Numbered from the stretch's first letter, positions 21,294 through 33,289 are shown. The stretch: 64,000 nucleotides of DNA from Heligmosomoides polygyrus polygyrus (GCA_947396885.1 OX377205.1:62282969-62346968), one strand, 5' to 3'. Notes: a model not told the origin generated them from the letters alone. Numbers and translations: made by a program.

Positions 21294-21974
21294 CTACTTA
21301 ACTTTTGCTGGTCCGCAACGCTCGATCTGCCTAGTGCTCAGAAAAGCGATCTTCATAGTGCATATCAGCAGTCGATGTTGCGTGGCGACCGTTTCGTACG
21401 GCACGCTCTTCGCATCAGTGACTAGCCGTTGGTCTCGATTCCTCACAAGGACAAAGTCGGTTTGCGTTTTAGTGTTCCCGCTATAAGACGAGATGAGGTG
21501 GGAGGCACGCCGTGACTCATCCGAAACCACCATGACAGCGGTAACCGTCTTCTAGTGCTCCAACGTGATTAAGATCACCTGCAACAATAATTACGTCCAG
21601 TGACGGAACTTCTCATCAACTAGGCTTCAAATCTCATCCTTGTCTCTTTCGGAGCAACCAGTCTGCGGAGCATGCGCAAAGAAGAGGTGATGCATTTGCC
21701 GTTCAGTAGCGAGAACGATCTTTATCAAGCGGTCGCTAAAACGCTCCACGCTTGCAATCGCGTCTCGGAAGCGTCCGGAGACGATTATACCAACACCGCT
21801 GGTGCTCCTGGGACTGCCGCACAAAACGGCCTTAAAGCCTCGTCCTATGTCCCTTGACTTGCTGCAGGACCACCTCGTCTCCTGCACTGTACAGAGGTCA
21901 ACCTTTTTCCGCTCCTTTGCTTCTGCCAACTCAAAGGAGCGGCGTGATAATGTACCCACATTCAGCGTTGCCAC
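21294..21974 (-). pseudogene. LINE apurinic-type endonuclease
   Basis: The frame begins MATLNVGTLSRRSFELAEA and contains CTVQETRW, the usual start of EEP-family LINE endonucleases. These nick target DNA to prime reverse transcription. The catalytic glutamate is within QETRW. The second half (to about 21294) is in other frames, so the domain is broken. Homology begins at or just before 21974. Confidence 0.8.
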
Positions 21975-22005
21975 GCGGGTCTTTCCTACATTGCGGGACT
22001 TTTAG

Positions 22006-22284
22006 ACTAACACAGTTGCTCCCCGATGCCGTCCTCGCATCATGGACCCTCGCATACTTTCACACTCGCCGGGCTCTGCGCTGTGCGCGTCGGCTGCCGC
22101 GGACGCCGAGCATTATCTTGCGATACATGAAGCGCCATCAACCATGTGATGTGACATGGGATCTCCATAGTCCGACCTGTCACAAGGGCCGGTCGCCTGC
22201 ACTCGAGTGTCCGTGTTCGGCTCGACTCAAAGGCGGAAAGTTTCCAGTGGCACCACGTGGAGGAACGGACATCGCCACCATAGA
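22006..22284. other. GC-rich stretch, possible LINE 5' leader
   Basis: It lies directly upstream (minus strand) of the RTE-like endonuclease and is GC-rich compared with the AT-rich repeat beyond 22285. No gene is seen. Confidence 0.35.
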
Positions 22285-22561
22285 GGTGATTTTACAAAAA
22301 TGTTAATAACTCAGCTAATTTTCCGAAATTCAAAAATTCCGCTTACTCATAAAAAATAGAAAGAGTATGCTTTCTTATCATATCATATAGAATGGATTTC
22401 CAAAAAAGAGTCTTCTTGCGCGGCGGGGGGGGGGGAGGGGCAGGTTCGATTTTCGGCACGTATCTTCGCGAAATTGACCAGAAAGAAACCCCTCCCGCCT
22501 CGTATGAAGACCACCTCTTTAGAAAACGATTCTTAGATGGTGGGAAGGCGCTTTTCTTCTA
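22285..22561. repeat. Palindromic repeat family, copy A2 (centre)
   Basis: AATAACTCAGCTAA, the GCGCGGCGG run near 22417, GGTTCGATTTTCGG and the opposed CCTCCCGCC near 22494 match the centre of the palindromic family. A mariner interrupts it at 22562. Confidence 0.65.
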
Positions 22562-23525
22562 TCAGGGTGTCCGGAAAGTGTTGAGAATTTGTGATGCACC
22601 CAAATTAAGTGACATATCCTCTGACAGGTTCTGCGTTATATCATATTACTATATCGACCTTAGATCATAGCGTTCTGATTTAAACCTTAGTCAATACAGT
22701 TGCCCTTCTCTCTAGGTTACGGAAATCCGTCTTTCTTATCAATTCCAGCCGAACTGACTAGCGCACCATTTTGTTTCGATGCTTCCGTTCCGGCTTCCAC
22801 TCAACCGAGGCCCATCAGCAGATTATGTCGCTGACGGATCCCGAGTTTTCCTCCACTGTTACGGTGTACCGCTGGTTCGATCGATTTGCGAAAGGAGACT
22901 TCTCCCCCGACGATGCTACTCGATCCGGACGTTCTCAATCGAGACGTACAACGGTCGTCATCGCGTCTGTTCAATCTAATCTGGCTAAGTTTGTACGAGA
23001 TATGGAGAGAGACGGGCACTCCTAAATTTACCTTCTATGATATCCCCACTCGATCCGGTCTTGTGGCGATGCGCCCTCATACCGTACCTCACGATCTGAC
23101 AGCCGCCGAGCAAAACACACGTGTGAGGTCTGCTCTTCTCTACTCTCCCTCTGCCGGACGACGGCATGGACTGAGACGATGGCGGCTATGGATGAGAAGT
23201 GGATAATGTACAGCAACCCAGAGAGGAAGCTACAGTGGGTGCCTCGGGATAAAGATCCACAGCTTACTCTAAAGAGAGATATTCACGGCAAGAAGCACCT
23301 GCTCTCCTTGTGCTACTGTAGCAAGGGTGTCGTTTACTACGAGGTCCTGCCGCCTCGGCAGTCGATTGAAGCCAACCTCGTCTCCTCGCAGCTGGAAGAG
23401 ACAGAGTCCAGTTTACCCGCTGACCGCATGTACAAGAGCAAGATTCATCTTCTGATGGATGATGCGAGGCCTCCCTTCGCAAAGACTGCGGAAGGCGTGG
23501 GTGTGGTGGTTAGCATTTTCCCGAA
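22562..23525 (+). mobile_element. Mariner transposon, 3'-truncated
   Basis: It starts with TCAGGGTGTCCGGAAAGT after a TA at 22560-22561, a typical mariner terminal repeat. It carries transposase sequence from about 22790. No matching right terminal repeat was seen. The palindromic repeat resumes near 23525. Confidence 0.75.
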
Positions 23526-23529
23526 ATAG
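22771..23529 (+). pseudogene. Mariner transposase relic
   Basis: A first frame (22771-23025) gives the helix-turn-helix part with VYRWFDRFAKGDFSPDDATR. A second frame (23179-23529) gives DEKWIMYSNPERKLQWVP with the first catalytic aspartate, DIHGKKHLLSL, and LLMDDARPPFAK, a variant of the usual DNARPH with the second aspartate kept. The region carrying the third aspartate is missing. The middle is frameshifted. The irritans/mauritiana assignment was not attempted. Confidence 0.82.
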
Positions 23530-24300
23530 ACTGGAAATCGAACATCTTCCGCTGCGCATGAAAACCCTTTTTTGGAAAATGGTTTATATTAAATTATGAG
23601 AAAGTGCTTTTTTTCTAGTTTTTTGATAAGCTAGCAAAGCTTTGAGAATTTGAAAAACTTACCGAGTTATGAAACTTTTTGTGAACGATCAATTTTTCGC
23701 TTCGATGGCATTGGTGCAAAGCCGAGCAAAGATCAATGGAACCAGTTCGATCCAGAAAATTGTGGTTTTTTCACTGTGCATTGATCAAGACTTGAAAGTT
23801 TTTGTGGCAGAATTTTATCCAGATGGGTGGTCTGCCTCGGGTAAATAAATAATTTTGTTTTCATGAAAAAGGGGAATACGATCCAGGCTAGTCATATCGT
23901 CATCGCAGCTCCGCCGTTGCTGCGGAGAACCCTGTTTTTTTTTTGCTGTATGATATACAGAGCTTGGATTTTCGTAGGCTTCAATTTCATTTTTTATGAT
24001 GTTTCCTTAGGATGGGGAGCATGTCCATGGAAATTCCATCATCCATCATTCTTTGGCCGCTCCGTAGACGACTCGAAGAGCGATGGTGAAGCTGCGAAAA
24101 AAGTACTAGGGAAAGCACTTAAGGCGTTATCAGCATTTAACACTCGAAATTTTATATAATACAATTTCAGAGCACAATTTTCGACGCAGGCATTATTCCT
24201 TCAGGTAGAAAAATGTGTCGTGTCCATGACGTCCTGAAAAAAAAAACTGCAGAAATTGAGCAGTGATGATTGGAACTCTGCTACCAGAAAATCTCTATTT
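23526..24300. repeat. Palindromic repeat family, copy A3 (right arm)
   Basis: It matches the right arms at 42840-43600 and 54790-55560, for example ACTTACCGAGTTATGA, GGTTTTTTCACTGTGCATT and CTGCGAAAAAAGT-type words. It is an inverted match to copy A1 at 16340-16400. It fades near 24300. Confidence 0.65.
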
Positions 24301-25290
24301 TGAAGTGTCGAAAAATAGCATTCAAAACTTTGAAAGATTTTATTGTCTTTAAAACATCCATTGTTCAGGGAACTCTCGCGATTATCTTCAGTGTCGAAGC
24401 CGCACCCGAAAAGAAGAAGCTATTGAAGAGCCCAAAAATCACATAAAACGTTGAAGAAACCAAGACATATAGGAAACTGTACAATACGCCTAATATAGTC
24501 CAAGCCCGCAAAATGGTTAAAGTGCGTTTGAGGCAAGATCTACCTGCTTAATCTGAACATAAAACATATCCTTATATTCGCTAATAATCCTAGATATAGG
24601 TTAAAACTACACCGATTAGGTGCGAAGGATGAGTCGGAAACAACTTGTATGTTACGTCAGAAAATTGTGGTTTCTTTAGATTTAGAATATTTTTCAATTT
24701 CAATGACTGTTTTTGAATTCTATAAAGGTTCGGAAAGAAACCGCACTATTGCATCAGAAATACAGATTTTGTTGAAAAAAAAAACCCATGCGGCCCGTCT
24801 GCTTCCTGAAGTTCTTCAACAGTAATTTGGTTATTGATACCATACATTTGTGTGTAATCAAATTAAGCAGCAATTTTTTCCGCATCCGCGTTCCGGGTTG
24901 CGGTTACTTTAAGCTTTTTCGTATTACACTGCATCTTCTGCTTTCTCGAAGAAAAGCTTCCCGCAGATCTCTGACTGTTCAGATGTTTCCCAAACTATTA
25001 CCAAATGTTTTAGAAAATTAAAGATGTGTGCCAAACTGAAGGACACAGGAAAACACACCAATCCGTAAAGCCCTTGACTGAAAAATCTACGAAAATAACA
25101 CTCACAATCCAGAGAGAGACGCACACGGCCGCTCGCGGCGCATTGTCTCGCATACATATGTACAGGCCTTTCAAAATAACGTGTTGAGGGTTTTGCTAAT
25201 ATAACTATGAAACAATTAACAACTTGGCAGAACAACTCATAAATAACAACAAAATAGACCCCAGGCTACACTACATATATTCGACCCGAT
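24301..25290. other. Unassigned AT-rich sequence
   Basis: No supported gene. Short frames on both strands lack motifs. A C-run follows near 25299. Confidence 0.45.
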
Positions 25291-25299
25291 TCGAAGTGC

Positions 25300-26335
25300 C
25301 CCCCCCCCCCCTCTTCGCGCGAATACAGAGGTCCAAGCGCTGGATGAAATTTTCGGCGATAAACCACAGGTCATCTCGAGACAGTCGGTTCCACTCTCGG
25401 TTCAGAGTTTTCTTCAAAGACTCCAGGCTTGGAAGCGCTTGGCACAGACCTGGCCTCCAAAATGGACCACACGCTACGGTCCGCCGGAGTCAGATCCGGA
25501 GAGTATAGAGGCCTCTCCGCAAACGTGATGATTCGGAGAACTTGGCCTTGTACCAGCTCTTGTGCTCTTTGCGCTTTGTACATGTGCTAAGCTTAGCTGA
25601 AACAACCACTGCGAATTGCCGAAGCGCTGCTGGGCCGAGGTAAGTACCATGTTCTCGAGGATGTCTCGTCGATACACGACTTGAACAGTTTTTACTCCTT
25701 CTCCAACAAGGATTCGCTGGTGCAGGTTCCGCTCCACAGTAGGACCGCCTACGGATTTTACGATGTCCGACGATGGCTGAGGTGGTAGGACCTTAAATAG
25801 ACTAGATCCTGTCGTTTTGGTGGCTGTGAGCCTGTTCCATGGCGAGCAGCTTCTCGTTCCTGAGTAGTGCTCGCTCACACTCGCGACCTGCGGCCCGTAT
25901 CTTGTTGGCGGCATTGTTGGAGCCGTTCACGCTTATTCTTGTCTGTCAGGTGATGGACTTTATGGAACCTGTAGCGTTTAAGTCTAAGTTCTTTTTTGGT
26001 TATTCAATGCTCTGACGTGAGACTGACATTGATATAACGAGCGATGTTTTCCACGGATACCCTCGAATTTGGAATTACATGCTTTTCGATGATTTTGCGA
26101 ATCCGTGCCAATTGACAGTGCGACTTCTTTCCCGTTCTGGACGTTCAACTTCATGCTCAAGCTTCTGGAATCGGAGAATTACGGTGGAGACAGTCTGTTG
26201 AGTAAGAGGAAGGAGCAAGTAGGTGAACGATGACGCCTTGGCGCCTTCCTCGACGATTCGAGATGAACCTCAGAATCGCAGCGCTGTGGTTCGACACCTA
26301 GAGAAAAATCGTAACTGGTGCAAAGTCGGATTGAA
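25300..26335 (-). pseudogene. maT-type (Tc1/mariner superfamily) transposase relic
   Basis: Minus-strand frames show, in order, RIRKIIEKHVIPNSRVSVEN (about 26110-26050), HHLTDKNKRERLQQCRQ (about 25950), EGVKTVQVVYRRDILENMVL (about 25710-25650), AQQRFGNSQW, then a block ending YSPDLTPADRSVWSILEAR (about 25500-25440). This is the pattern of the maT/mariner-like transposases common in nematodes and insects, where the last block is usually YSPDLNPMDYSVW. Several frameshifts are needed to connect the pieces. Terminal repeats were not identified, though a C-run near 25299 may mark an end. Confidence 0.7.
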
Positions 26336-26381
26336 CATCTACAACCGCGAGAAAAAGATGCGCTGAAAAATGATGCTATTA

Positions 26382-27258
26382 GGGGGGGGGGGCAAAAGTA
26401 ATGAGACTCTCCATGCCGTGCCCATATATGTCGTGACTGGAATCCGGTTTCGTGCTTCTCGTATTTGTATGCTTATTTTCTACTTACTGAAGGCCACCTG
26501 AGGAGTGACCACTTTCGCCTTTTCCAGAAGCCTGCCAAAACCCCAGTCATCCCGAAACCGCAGTCTGACGAGTCGACCTGTGTCGCGCAAATCCCGCCCA
26601 ATTCCTAATCCCGAGCGGCCTGGGTTCAATAGTCACGCAAGATGAGAAGTACGTCTTCTATCTTAACCGTGCCAAGCAGCGAGTCTGGGTGAGGCCTGAT
26701 GACCTGTTACCGACCTCCGCTCGGCGTGATGTTCACGGCGAGAAGCACGTTTTAAGCTTTTGAGTCTGCGCAGATGGACTGGTATACTGGAAGCTGTTTT
26801 CCAAAAGCACGACGACGGATTCCAATGCCATGGTGAACGAAATAGAAGAGATGGACCGGCGATTCGCACTTATTCGGTCTCAGCGCTTCAAGAAGGTTCT
26901 CCTCTTCCGCACCCCATCGGACAGAAGTGACCACGGATAAGCTTGCTCAGCTGGGATACGTTCATATGCCTCACCCACCGTATTCGCCGGATATCTCTCC
27001 ATGCGACTACCACTACTTCTTGAGCCTATAGGACTTCACGGTCGGAAGGGACACAATGGCCCTAGCAGACCTCGACAACCATAACGAGCACCAGGCCTAA
27101 GCAGTTCTGGAAGGATGGCATCAGAAAGTTGGCTGATCGATGGCAGCAAGGTCATTGATCTTAATGGTAAATCCATTCCTCAGCACCGTTGAGCGGTAGT
27201 TGAGTTATAAGGAGATAAAGAAATTTGTTGAATTTGTCTCATTACTTTTGATCCACCC
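26382..27258 (+). mobile_element. Mariner-type transposon, copy 2
   Basis: It has the same terminal repeats as copy 1 at 11505 (G run, CAAAAGTAATGAGAC; GTCTCATTACTTTTG at the right), bordered by TA at 26380-26381 and 27259-27260. The front 300 bases are nearly identical to copy 1, so the two are close relatives. Confidence 0.86.
26640..27165 (+). pseudogene. Mariner transposase, copy 2, inactive
   Basis: It aligns with the copy 1 transposase. Near 26908 nine bases that encode the second catalytic aspartate (D-N-A in copy 1) are missing, so that residue is lost. The third site, SPDISPCDYHYF near 26990, keeps its aspartate, unlike copy 1. In-frame stops occur near 26762 and 27030. Confidence 0.8.
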
Positions 27259-27260
27259 TA

Positions 27261-29539
27261 ATATTGAAGTCATGCTGCGGATCGACACGTTTGCGTGGGA
27301 GAATGTGAAACCTTCATCACTTTACTTTAGACCACCCTGCAGATGTCATCCACGACGCGGTGTTAGTTCCAAGCGATGAAACACTACATTGGGAAACGGC
27401 TGCCGTTGGATGGACGAATTCATAATTGACTCCTTTCGTCCCGATAAAATTGTCCTCGACGGCCTTCTCCACAAGCAACCACTGCGGTTAGTCATCACCG
27501 ACGACCTTATTGTTCCCCGAACAGTGGTCGAGGGAGCGGAGCGCAAGAAGGGCGTCACCCGTCTGTGCCCGGCGACGCCGATGCGCGGCGCTCCAGAACC
27601 CCAGCCCGGGAATCGATCTATCAGTGGGACGTTCGACGGTGGCTTTCTCCAGTCGTCGAGATCCGTCTGCTATCAGCCGTCCAGTGACCCTCAGCAGTCG
27701 GCTGATCCAATGCAAGGCCTCTTCCTCAGTTGTTCCGACAAGCCTTTGAGGCGATACAACTCAGTTCCGACTTACTAGTGCTCTGTGTACCGATATTTGT
27801 CAGCGAATCGCGACATCCTTATACCAGCCTATTGATCAGGCTTAGTTAGTGCATTCACAATGCCCTATAGCACTACATTTCCTATTATAGGACGAGTGTT
27901 ACAATACAGAAAGACCGAAGTAGTTTGGCACTCTTTAAATGCCTTTTGTCGACACTAATGTTTTTACTGCTGGCAGTTAATGCTTTCTCCTACCGCTAGA
28001 TCTGCTTGTAACCTAGTATGGCGTTTTGACACTAGAAACTAGAAGGCTAAAGTGATTACAACCCGTGGCAAAACATTTCGGCCGTGGATTGTCTGTTGAG
28101 ATGCACAAGTGCTTCAGAAGCAGTTACCAACGGTTCTGCTCTCGAAACGTCAGCATGGTTAGTATACACTGGATCTGACGCTGGTTCGGATAATTCGGAC
28201 CTGTCGTTTTTTCAAACCAACCATAAAGGGAGCATGCGGATAGTGGCATTCGTGAAAATCCCGGATCAAACGATAATTCAGATAAACGCGATTTTCACTA
28301 GGCCCTATTTTCGAATGGTTAAGGTAACTGATTTTTCTTTGGATCAGACGTCGGATGTCCGAATCGTATAGGACGCTGGGTTTCTGATCAAAATCAGTTC
28401 TGCGAAACATCCAAAAACCGATCTGGTAAAAACTACCCTCATCTGAATGGTTCTAATGTCCGGGCTTTTGCCATTATCCACGTGATCCATTCATCCGTGG
28501 TTTGGAAACGAGTACAGATTCGGATTATCCTAATTGGCTTTGGGTACAATGTATATATAATGGCTAAATACATGTGTCAGTATCTCATGCTAAGCGGGAG
28601 TTGTAGGTGGACCTCTGCGTCTTTAGAGGGTGAAGCTCAGGTTTATATTTGCGCTCTACTTCACCAAACCCTTCAAACACCATAGCATTTTTGATCCCTG
28701 AACCAGAATCTGAGGATAATCAAAACGCAAGGGCCAAAGTCACGCACAGGGTCCACAGCAGAGGCTAGTATCGCCTACGTTATTTGACCAGTAGAGGCGA
28801 GACAGATTCAGTGAGAGTTGTAGGCGACCGGTCACCTATGGCCTACGGTACACTCCCGCGGGAGTATCCATGATATGTTCGCGGACGGGAAGTACGCCAC
28901 AGGCGGACGTCCTCGACCTGGGACGGCCCGCGTCGCATTGGAGCGCGTTTTTGTGCTGGATTCCGCGTGACGACAGCTTTCTGCGGTACGGTGGCTGCCG
29001 TCCCGCGGGAGGGAACTATATCAGCCCCCTCATCGTCCGTCGGCGGCGATCCGCGGTCGGCGGTCGTGGCGGGGCGCGGTGATTGGCCAAGTGAGGGATC
29101 CCAGCACGATTTGCGCCCGTCCGTGAACACCACCAAAGGGGTACTCCATAGGGTTATAGCTCACGAAGAGAAACAATTCGCAAGAAGCCAGCTTTTACTC
29201 TCCCACCTGATCAATACGAGCAAATTCCTTGATCCGAAAATAGCCAGGATCGTACTATTCGCACGTGGTGGAGTCAGCGACTAGCACCAGTTCCTGTAGT
29301 CTGCTTTATGAACAGGGTGGAACGGGGTAGAGCGTCCTACCCCCTCGTCCCCCTGTCCGCCCACCTCCAACCGCCTGGGCTTGCTCAAGAGTCCAGTGGC
29401 TGCCTTACAATATAGTGGAGACGCAGACATTTGTCACGTCTCTGTTTAAAGGGCGGGGTAGAACGCACTTCGCCGGGTGGAACAACCGGCACTTGATCAA
29501 ATACCGCTAATGTGCTATATATAAGGAAACAATATAAAT
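27261..29539. other. No supported gene; mixed and GC-rich sequence
   Basis: 27490-27780 and 28840-29100 are GC-rich with overlapping open frames on both strands, which is expected from composition. 28060-28160 contains GAAACGTCAGCATGG-type words like Penelope 3' ends. Nothing else is recognised. Confidence 0.45.
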
Positions 29540-29715
29540 GTTGCATTAATCACTCCCTTCGGTGTGTGCCACGCATTCTATTCTACGGGATATCGTGTGG
29601 GGCGATTAGAATTCGTATTTGGCCTATACGACAGCTTGCGGTGGCCTGCCGATGAACAAGCCAGCGCTTTATTCTACCCAGACGATCTGGTACCAGTTTC
29701 TATCGGGGCATGCCA
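29540..29715 (-). mobile_element. tRNA-headed SINE, 5'-truncated copy
   Basis: Read on the minus strand it matches the body of the SINE at 59792-60095: TGGTACCAGA, AAAGCGCTG, TTGTTCATCGGC, GGCCACCGCAAG and CCCGTAGAA occur in order. The tRNA-like head is missing. Confidence 0.65.
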
Positions 29716-29851
29716 GCCGGCGCTACCAAGTTTTTCCACTGTAGATCCATATATGATTGTTGCACAGTATTATGAACGCAGACTCCATGGCCGACTTTCC
29801 TCTCGGCATGATGTTTTGCGTTGAATTGTTGGCTCGTGATGCTGTGCACCG

Positions 29852-30836
29852 AGATTGTTACAGCACTTTATTCAGCCTGCGTTTCGACAGTTTCGCCTTC
29901 TTCGGATCTTGGATAAGTCCAAATAACAATTGAAGAACTACTCCTCGAAGATCATTTCATATTGCAGAAAGAAATTCAAAGGACAATGGAATGAAGAGAG
30001 CGATACGGAGAAACGAAGAGGGCTAACCTTTGTGGTGGAAGCCGAGAAGCTCAACCATTCACAGTTAGATGGAGGTGAACGATGGTGAATGACTTAATGA
30101 GGTGAAAATTTGAAGGGACAACTAGTTCGCAACCGACTGCCCTCGCCTGCTGTCCTCTACCTCGTGTGTAGTGTATCCGTTTAGAAAACAAGTTGGTTGC
30201 ATGACCTCGGGGAGTGGTGTATCTCGCGTCATGCAGGGAATGCAGAGAGGAGTACGTCGGAAAAAACAGGGAGGCCGCTATGTATAAGGGTGATGGAGCA
30301 CGTAGATGGCCTTAAAAGGTCGCAGATATCAACTCCAATGGAGGAGCGGGGTGTCATGGTGGCGCAATGGTTCAGGTGGCTGTCACGATTCTTGTACGCA
30401 AAAGCGACGTATCCACACGGAAACCGCCTGAGGCATTCTGAATCGCATCGTCAAACCCCAAAATCAATAGCAGAGACGATTGCGTGGCGGTGATGCAAGA
30501 ACTGGCATCCTTTGTCGGCGTCTTTGGCTTTTGACCTACAGGGTCATGCTCTAGGAGGCCCTTAAGATGGAGTTCCCTAATGCTTAAGTCATTCACCATC
30601 GCTCATCTCCATCTGACGGCGACTGGTGGAACTTATCCGCTTCCACCACAAAGGTTAGCCCTCATCGCTTCTCCGCATCGCTCTCTTCGTTCTATTGACC
30701 TTTGAATTACTTTCTGTAGTATGAAATGACTTCTGGGGTAGTAGTCTTTCAATTGTTATTTGGACTCTTCCAGGCTCCAAAGAAGGAGAAACAGTCGAAA
30801 CGAAAGCCGAATAAAGTGCTGTAACAATATGAACAC
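29852..30836 (+). mobile_element. Penelope-like element remnant with inverted flanking arms
   Basis: 29852-30110 and 30575-30836 are inverted copies of ~250 bp at roughly 80% identity, judged by eye. Each carries AATAAAGTGCTGTAACAAT and a GAARAAGG...AACNGTCGAAACG block typical of these 3' ends. The right arm follows the GIY-YIG fragment in the correct order, so it is the element's own 3' end. The left arm is an inverted second copy, a structure Penelope-like elements are known to make. Confidence 0.6.
30205..30600 (+). pseudogene. GIY-YIG endonuclease fragment of a Penelope-like element
   Basis: One frame gives the GKTGRPLCIRV-like stretch (here KTGRPLCIRVMEHVDGLKRS) near 30255-30320. Other frames give KPPEAFWIASSNPK and DDCVAVMQELASF near 30420-30520. 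These are the middle and end of the nuclease domain that releases target DNA for these elements. Frame changes and an absent RT make it a relic. Confidence 0.65.
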
Positions 30837-31730
30837 AGACCAAAATGACTACATGCTTCGGGCCTTCGAACCAGCAAACTCTGTACATTAGGGTTACTAG
30901 GGAAGCTCCGGAAAGCGGTTGACTCCCCAACATTAACACACTGGCCAAGTGTCAAGCGGGGTAGTTGGTGTGAAATGTTACCGTAAGCCTAGCTCTAGCT
31001 CTACTTGAGCAATACCGTGGGGCCTCTCCATGGAATTTAGATCATACCAGAAAGTCTTCCATAAGCAACGTGCGGCAAATTCACCCGAACGTTACCGTCA
31101 GACGCCAACGCCGTCATTGGGTGTAGCAGATTAAAGGAGCGAACTCATTTAAGACATCGTCTCGGATTTCTCACAGGGAATTATCAAACATGCTGAACAT
31201 TCGACGAGTTGTTAGTCGCACTCGCATAGTCGCGATGAGATAGGCCTATGTTATACTTCGGCGACGCGTCGGCGAAAACAGAGTCGAGTAGTATAACATA
31301 GGTCATAGTCGGGAGCAAAGGCCGAAGACAATGGCGAAGGTGTGTGCATTCCTAATCTGGTTTGAGTGCGCTCAGTGGCGTGGACATTGTTGTTGTTCCG
31401 GTCAGCTTTACTTCACTAAGCAAATTGAGTCACAACCAGATCGTGGGTTTGTGTCCTACTATGCACCTCGGACCAACTGCTTTATGACAAGAAACTCGTG
31501 TTTTTCGAAGGGAATGTAATAGTTCGCCTGAGAGCACTTGAACCCTGCAAGCATGTGCTCCCACGTAGGGATTTAAACGCACATGTCGGCTCACAGAGGA
31601 ATTGCTAGTGGTGACGGTGACTAAGGTTTCGGTGCTCGTGACGAAGTCGGCGGTCTAGTTAATGGTATCTGAAGCACACGACTTAGCCGTAGTCTGAACC
31701 TTCTTTGTGAAGTGGGACTCACACCTTGCT
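30837..31730. other. Unassigned sequence with a 13-bp inverted repeat
   Basis: No gene is recognised. CCTATGTTATACT (31245-31257) and its exact inverted copy (31290-31302) flank 32 bases. Confidence 0.45.
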
Positions 31731-31809
31731 ACATGCTCGAGCAGTGGGCGAAATACGCAACTAAACTAATGCCTTACCCTACGACAGCACCTTGAAGGTG
31801 TAACCGATG

Positions 31810-32075
31810 TGTGTAGGCTTCCGTTGCCAAATTAATTAATAATCCGTTTATTCGTAATTGAACAATTAAAGGCGAGCTACCAGAGCGGAGAAACTCAACA
31901 AGACTGAGACCGCGAGGGCGGTCCTTCTAGAATACAAAAGAGACGTCTTGCACTTTCTGTTATCAAGGAAGAAGTCAATGTAGGCGAACTGTGAATGCAC
32001 TATTTTTGTGTCCATCTGAGGTCTCGCTGGTGTGAACTCTTGAAAAAGTAGCGGCAGCTGGTGCTTGCCGCGAAC
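31810..32075 (-). repeat. Element II 3' LTR, left copy
   Basis: In plus orientation it runs from TGTGTAGGCTTCC to TTGCCGCGAA. Two bases at the inner end seem deleted compared with the other LTRs, which end ACA. It matches 40317-40588 over its length. Confidence 0.85.
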
Positions 32076-32739
32076 TCCCGGGCGCAAAACTTTTAAAAGT
32101 ACCTTGTAATAATGAACAGTGAGTATAGTGGTAAATATACATGCGAGTAGCAAATTGATCAACTCAACATGTGATCAGTGAGTAATTGGATGAGTATGGC
32201 GGTAGGTAGGAGGAGTAATTACGCGGAATAATATCCACTTCTATTTGTTTATTTTGTCGCCCTCCGCGGCCGGATGACCCACAAAGACCAGAGCTGCTAC
32301 GACCGGCTCCACCACCGAATTTATTAATGACAGGCATGTTTGCTGCGCCATTAGAAGCGCCTGTGCGAGGCTAAAGACACCGACAACAACAGCGTATGTG
32401 ATGGGATGATCCTAACCAGGCGTTTAAGGGCTACCTAGTAGATGTGAGTGACTCGTGAGGAGGGCGTGTGCGTGAGGTGTGAATAGTAATTCCGCGTTTA
32501 CAATGTGTTAAGTGGAGAGGTGATACGATGCGAATATTTTGAGGAGCAATGTGAACTTATGTTGTTCTATGCAATACAGAGTGTGACGTATTATAATGAA
32601 GTATAGAACGAAATACCAATACCAACTGCGAGATACTTGGAGACAAACTTGAGTGAAACAAGGGAAGGACACTAGAGTAATGCGGGCAACAATGATGATG
32701 GTAATGTATTGTAAACCCTGAAACAAAGAGCACAATCTT

Positions 32740-33193
32740 TACTCAGCTCTGTGGCGCTTCTGAGGCTGAAATGGTCTGCTTCTTTCGCTACAGAGGATTG
32801 CATGATGATTCCCTCCGCAGACGCGACACTTCTGCTGGCACGTACCATGTGCTGGCGCTAGACATCAGATGCACTTATTCAGATCTCGTAGGAGCAGCGA
32901 GCGAGCGATAGTGTCCGAATAGGCAGTGCAGGTAGATGACGTGTGACCGTTATCACTGTCGCCTTCGCAGAATATGCACGGATGTCGAGGGGTGTGAAAG
33001 TGATTAAAGTGTCCACTTTGCTGTCGAGTGCCGCTAACTTGTCCTGTAGATCTTTGATGGAGGATGGGATAAGGTTCAGTGTTAGACGAGTGAAAACTTC
33101 GAAGGTGTCGGAATGGAGCGTTGACGCCAGACCAGTCGCGAGTGCGTCATCGTGTTTCGGCGCGCCATCAGAAGAGACCAGATATTTCGGCAT
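32740..33193 (-). pseudogene. Post-envelope zinc-knuckle ORF of element II, left copy
   Basis: It starts at an ATG (33193) shortly after ATTCAG (minus strand, 33223-33218), a possible splice acceptor. The first part has short coiled-coil character (IKDLQDKLAALDSKVD). The knuckles are in a shifted frame: CIFCEGDSDNGHTSSTC near 32970, a second interrupted by a stop (CLAPAHGTCQQKC) near 32860, and CRVCGGNHHAILC near 32810. It has the same place and knuckle order as the 543-aa ORF of element A but is about a third of the length. The frameshift is shared with the right copy, so it predates the duplication or reflects the true expression mode. Confidence 0.6.
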
Positions 33194-33289
33194 AGCAAGG
33201 GAGGGGTTCTGTTTAGACTGAATGGAGAACGATACGAGGGGCGTGGAGTGTTTTCTTTATGTGTTTAGCTTCGGTTGTGCGCAAGAGAC

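Larger units (their letters stand above)
19272..22005 (-). mobile_element. RTE-like LINE, near full length, minus strand
   Basis: Minus-strand frames give, in order, an endonuclease (21974-21300), a reverse transcriptase (about 21000-19525) and the C-terminal block GKRPRGRPKQRRLDTL (near 19420). This order and these motifs match RTE-type LINEs, often annotated as craniofacial development protein 2-like. The stretch 22006-22260 is GC-rich and may be its 5' leader. Stops and frameshifts run throughout. Confidence 0.85.

Noticed and set aside
24788..25021. Small hydrophobic protein gene
   Set aside because: Short frame in AT-rich repeat DNA with no signal sequence pattern or neighbours to support it.
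27346..27780. Overlapping frames on both strands as a host gene
   Set aside because: GC-rich composition leaves many frames open. No motif, splice pattern or family resemblance was found.
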